DNA of 5,807 bases from positions 1 through 5,807 of the forward strand of contig JAZRAA010000033.1 of NCBI GenBank assembly GCA_045634325.1. Direction: 5' to 3'. This document shows positions 3,886 through 5,807 of this stretch, piece by piece. The notes beneath the pieces were generated by a model that worked only from the letters and a program-made list of their open reading frames with translations, was not told the DNA's origin and ran no database searches. This DNA is from URNF01 sp045634325 (lineage in GTDB: Bacteria; Bacillota; Clostridia; Oscillospirales; Acutalibacteraceae). Position 1 is the stretch's first letter. Each line of letters starts with the position of its first letter. Made by a program: the position numbers and the translations under genes.

Positions 3886-3896
3886 TATATAATGTT

Positions 3897-4385
3897 ATGC
3901 AAAAATATGTAATTACTTTATCGCGTAATTTTACGCTAAAGCACCCAAGACACGGCGAACCAACTAATTTTTGCGAAAGCGCACTAAATGCAATTTGGCA
4001 AGCCCATGATGTGAAATGTACATTTCCTAAATTTGGTGCAAAGTTGCACACCATTCGCGCAAACTATTCGCTCTGGTATAAACGTTTCCAAAAAATTAAA
4101 GCGGGTAAAGCGATTTTGTCAATACGATATTGGAGCGGAAAACCATACAACTCTAAACAAGTAGAGTTGTGCAAATTGAGTGATAAGGACGGAATCGGTT
4201 TGCAAATGTTGGAGTTTCGCAATGGTTCTATTTGCGAGCCGTGTATAAATAGTACGCCAATTGATGTCGAACTTATTGCAAAAAACGACGGTCTAAAATA
4301 TATCGATTGGCGAAAATGGTTTGAGAAAGATGATTTAAATGGTAAATATGCAATTGTTCATTTTACTGATTTTCGCTATAAATGA
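3897..4385 (+). CDS. ASCH/PUA-like conserved protein (162 aa)
   Basis: The protein contains KLHTIRANYSLWYKRFQKI (residues 49-67), then KAILSIRYWSGKPYNSKQVE (71-90), DGIGLQMLEF (98-107) and a C-terminal NDGLKYIDWRKWF...YAIVHFTDFRY. The order, a basic HTIR motif before a W..R....G..ILSIR..SGKPY segment, recalls ASCH-type PUA-like folds that bind RNA or modified nucleotides. From memory, close relatives with HTIRANY, WSGKPYRSKQ and AIIHFTKFRY are common in Bacteroidota phages and mobile elements, with no known function. The ATG at 3897 is chosen because the reading frame upstream is Arg-rich shadow sequence. The stop overlaps the rep ATG by 4 bp (ATGA), so its translation is probably coupled to rep. 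Confidence 0.75.
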   Translation: MQKYVITLSRNFTLKHPRHGEPTNFCESALNAIWQAHDVKCTFPKFGAKLHTIRANYSLWYKRFQKIKAGKAILSIRYWSGKPYNSKQVELCKLSDKDGIGLQMLEFRNGSICEPCINSTPIDVELIAKNDGLKYIDWRKWFEKDDLNGKYAIVHFTDFRYK

Positions 4386-5473
4386 AGTACGCACTCTCTA
4401 TAGATTGGTTGCAGTTTTTTTGCGTCTGCGGTCGTGGTAGGTTCTTGGCATCCGACCCATACAACGAAACGTTAGATTCACCACTTCCGTACGGCTACCG
4501 CTTGGAGAAATGTGGCAGCCGGCACTACAAAAAAATTGTTACTATCATATACGACGGAGAAGATATCGCTCAGGTGCAGCACGAGCCGCACTCGACGCAA
4601 GTACTTCCGCCAGATAGTTGTATTATTAAGTTCGACAACCGGCTTTTATATTCTAACGACCTTTGGAATATAGTCGAATATGTGCTTAAGGACCACCATT
4701 TGCGCGTTCGTTCGCTTTCGCGCGTTGATATTTGTGCCGATTTCAATAGCCTGCACAAATACGATTGCGTGCAGTTTATTACCGACTTTCTCGCGAGCAA
4801 GATTCGCCACAAAGGTTCCGGGAAAGGTGCTGCACATTTTGAGCATTACGGCAAAATGGAACACGGATATTCTATTTCTCATTTAGACTATACCGGCTTA
4901 ACATTTGGCAGTCACGACAGCGATTCGCGTGCATACTTGTACAACAAGACGCGCGAACTTGCGCAGGCCAAAGACAAACCATATATCCGCGATTTTTGGA
5001 ATAAAGCCGGTTTAGACACTACAAAGGACGTTTGGCGGTTGGAGATTTCTTTGAAATCGAAAGCCATGAAATTCAAAAACAAGCAGACCGCCGACGTTGT
5101 GAAGATTGACAAAGACGAACTAAAAGACACCGCCGAACTCGCGAAATTATTCCATACCTTTCGCCGGAAGTTGTTTAGTTTTATTGTCAATCGTCCGGGA
5201 ATTACTAACATATCGCGCGAGCCGCTTATTGAATTATTCAACGGCGAGCCGTATTATGAGCACGGAGTGTTACGCAATGTCACCGGCTCCACCCGTACGG
5301 AGCGTATATTGATAAAACAACTGTGGCAAATGGTCAATGTCTATCGCGGGACCGGTTTTGTCAGCGATAACGAAATAACAAAGACGCTTGCAACCAATTT
5401 GGCAGAGACTTGCGACTTGCAAGATTGGCTAACTTTCAAAAAAAGAAGATGGGACAAACCCACCAAAAAATAA
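4382..5473 (+). CDS. rep: Rep_trans-type rolling-circle replication initiation protein
   Basis: A 363-aa protein of the Rep_trans (replication initiation factor) family, which nicks one strand at the double-strand origin through a tyrosine and starts rolling-circle replication. The supporting motifs are MKYALSIDWLQF at the N-terminus, SRVDICADF (113-121), LTFGSHDSDSRAYLYNKTRE (173-192) and VWRLEISLKSK (217-227), in the expected order. The FGS-then-YLYNKT segment corresponds to the part of the family that carries the catalytic tyrosine; Y185 and Y187 are the candidates, but I cannot choose between them by eye. The length is typical. Bacteroidota mobile elements carry similar proteins with the YLYNKT and RLE motifs. 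It is coupled to the ASCH-like gene by an ATGA overlap and followed 27 bp later by ssb. It is probably controlled by the attenuator and antisense region at 2965-3265. Confidence 0.88.
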   Translation: MKYALSIDWLQFFCVCGRGRFLASDPYNETLDSPLPYGYRLEKCGSRHYKKIVTIIYDGEDIAQVQHEPHSTQVLPPDSCIIKFDNRLLYSNDLWNIVEYVLKDHHLRVRSLSRVDICADFNSLHKYDCVQFITDFLASKIRHKGSGKGAAHFEHYGKMEHGYSISHLDYTGLTFGSHDSDSRAYLYNKTRELAQAKDKPYIRDFWNKAGLDTTKDVWRLEISLKSKAMKFKNKQTADVVKIDKDELKDTAELAKLFHTFRRKLFSFIVNRPGITNISREPLIELFNGEPYYEHGVLRNVTGSTRTERILIKQLWQMVNVYRGTGFVSDNEITKTLATNLAETCDLQDWLTFKKRRWDKPTKK

Positions 5474-5500
5474 TTAACAAACCCCTAAATTTTTCGTATT

Positions 5501-5807
5501 ATGAAACAAATTCAAGTTATTGGAAACATCGGCCGAGAGCCGGAAGTAAAAAGAACGAGCGATGGAAAGGAAATTGTGACGTTTAGTGTGGCAGTTAGTG
5601 CCGGCGAAAATGCCACTTTATGGTTTAACGTCGTAGCGCGTAACGTCGCGAAAGTTATGCAGTATTTGACGAAAGGTCGCCAAATCTTTGCGCAGGGTGA
5701 TTTGTCGCTAAAGTTGTATAACGGACAAATTGACTGCACAATTTTCGCCGATAAGGTGCAATTATGTGGCAACAAGACCGAACCGACACCGACACCGACA
5801 CCGGCAA
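5501..5807 (+). CDS. ssb: Single-stranded DNA-binding protein, N-terminal part (continues at position 142)
   Basis: The first 102 codons of a 119-aa SSB that continues across the circle junction to the stop at 192-194. The OB fold is clear: GNIGREPEVKRTSDGKEIVTF (9-28), TLWFNVVARNVAKVMQYL (39-56), KGRQIFAQGDL (58-68) and a closing TIFADKVQLCG (80-90). The ATG at 5501 follows AAATTTTT with a 6-nt spacing. The protein would coat the displaced strand made during rolling-circle replication and partner with the Rep encoded just upstream. It is shorter than most chromosomal SSBs because the linker is only a brief Pro/Thr stretch. Confidence 0.92.
   Translation, partial: MKQIQVIGNIGREPEVKRTSDGKEIVTFSVAVSAGENATLWFNVVARNVAKVMQYLTKGRQIFAQGDLSLKLYNGQIDCTIFADKVQLCGNKTEPTPTPTPA
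5667..5807. repeat. Terminal direct repeat, right copy (circular overlap)
   Basis: Identical to 1-141. Joining 5807 to 142 gives the continuous ssb gene. Confidence 0.95.

Larger units (their letters stand above)
1..5666. mobile_element. Complete circular rolling-circle-type element, about 5.67 kb
   Basis: The window begins and ends with the same 141 bases, and joining them restores one uninterrupted ssb reading frame, so the molecule is circular with a unit length of 5,666 bp. It encodes a Rep_trans-type initiator and an SSB, a pairing found in rolling-circle plasmids and small ssDNA phages. No mobilisation relaxase, integrase, transposase, Zot-like ATPase or recognisable virion protein is visible. 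Promoters of the TTTG-N19/20-TAnnTTTG type place the host in the Bacteroidota. Whether it is a plasmid, satellite or virus cannot be settled from the sequence. Confidence 0.85.

Noticed and set aside
3759..3896. Upstream extension of the ASCH-like gene to 3759
   Set aside because: The added residues are Arg-rich shadow sequence of the 51-aa gene; the conserved-looking part starts with MQKYVITLSR at 3897.
4013..4026. Perfect palindrome GAAATGTACATTTC inside the ASCH-like gene
   Set aside because: A 14-bp palindrome is expected by chance about once in every three windows of this length, and it lies in coding sequence without a promoter.
3615..4054. Minus-strand frames 3615-3827 and 3665-4054
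   Set aside because: They are antisense to the replication operon and to a better-supported protein, with no promoter.

Overview
The first 141 bases (1-141) are identical to the last 141 (5667-5807). This is the signature of an assembly that ran once around a circle, so the window is best read as a complete circular molecule of about 5,666 bp opened inside its ssb gene. The host is very probably a member of the Bacteroidota. The promoters fit the Bacteroidota -33/-7 consensus (TTTG, 19-20 nt, TAnnTTTG), the genes mostly lack Shine-Dalgarno sequences, and several proteins resemble families I know from Bacteroides-type mobile elements. The element carries a Rep_trans-type replication initiator next to a single-stranded DNA-binding protein, which points to rolling-circle replication. 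I see no relaxase, integrase, transposase, Zot-like ATPase or recognisable capsid gene. It could be a cryptic plasmid, a satellite, or an undescribed ssDNA-phage-like element.

Layout around the circle. (1) 1-194: end of ssb, then a strong terminator at 227-250. (2) About 320-1125: a GC-rich, hairpin-filled island with no credible gene, very different in composition from the rest. (3) 1134-1409, minus strand: a small helix-turn-helix-like protein. Its promoter is back to back with the promoter of the first rightward operon, and a perfect 7+7 bp palindrome overlaps the rightward -33 box, so a repressor switch is likely. (4) 1563-2868: a tightly packed operon of four small genes: a 173-aa protein, a 60-aa predicted lipoprotein, a 78-aa protein, and a 122-aa basic protein that looks like a distant relative of the 173-aa one. 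It closes with a terminator at 2886-2914. (5) 2916-3280: a dense control region. It holds an inverted repeat, a rightward promoter, a structured leader or small RNA of about 155 nt ending in a 16-bp terminator hairpin, two near-identical operator-like sites, and a leftward promoter that would make an antisense RNA. (6) 3281-5473 and on through ssb: the replication operon, made of three small unknown genes, an ASCH/PUA-like protein, rep (4382-5473) and ssb (5501 across the junction to 194).

The control region is the most interesting part. The predicted first 12 nt of the rightward transcript are perfectly complementary to the entire 12-nt loop of its own terminator. A second copy of AGGGGTGC upstream could compete for the 3' arm of that terminator. 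A consensus promoter on the opposite strand would send a countertranscript back across it. I see no other good promoter ahead of the replication genes. The simplest reading is a transcription-attenuation, antisense-RNA copy-number control, analogous in logic to that of pT181-type plasmids, whose initiators belong to the same Rep_trans family. That functional reading is inference; the complementarities and promoter matches are directly visible.
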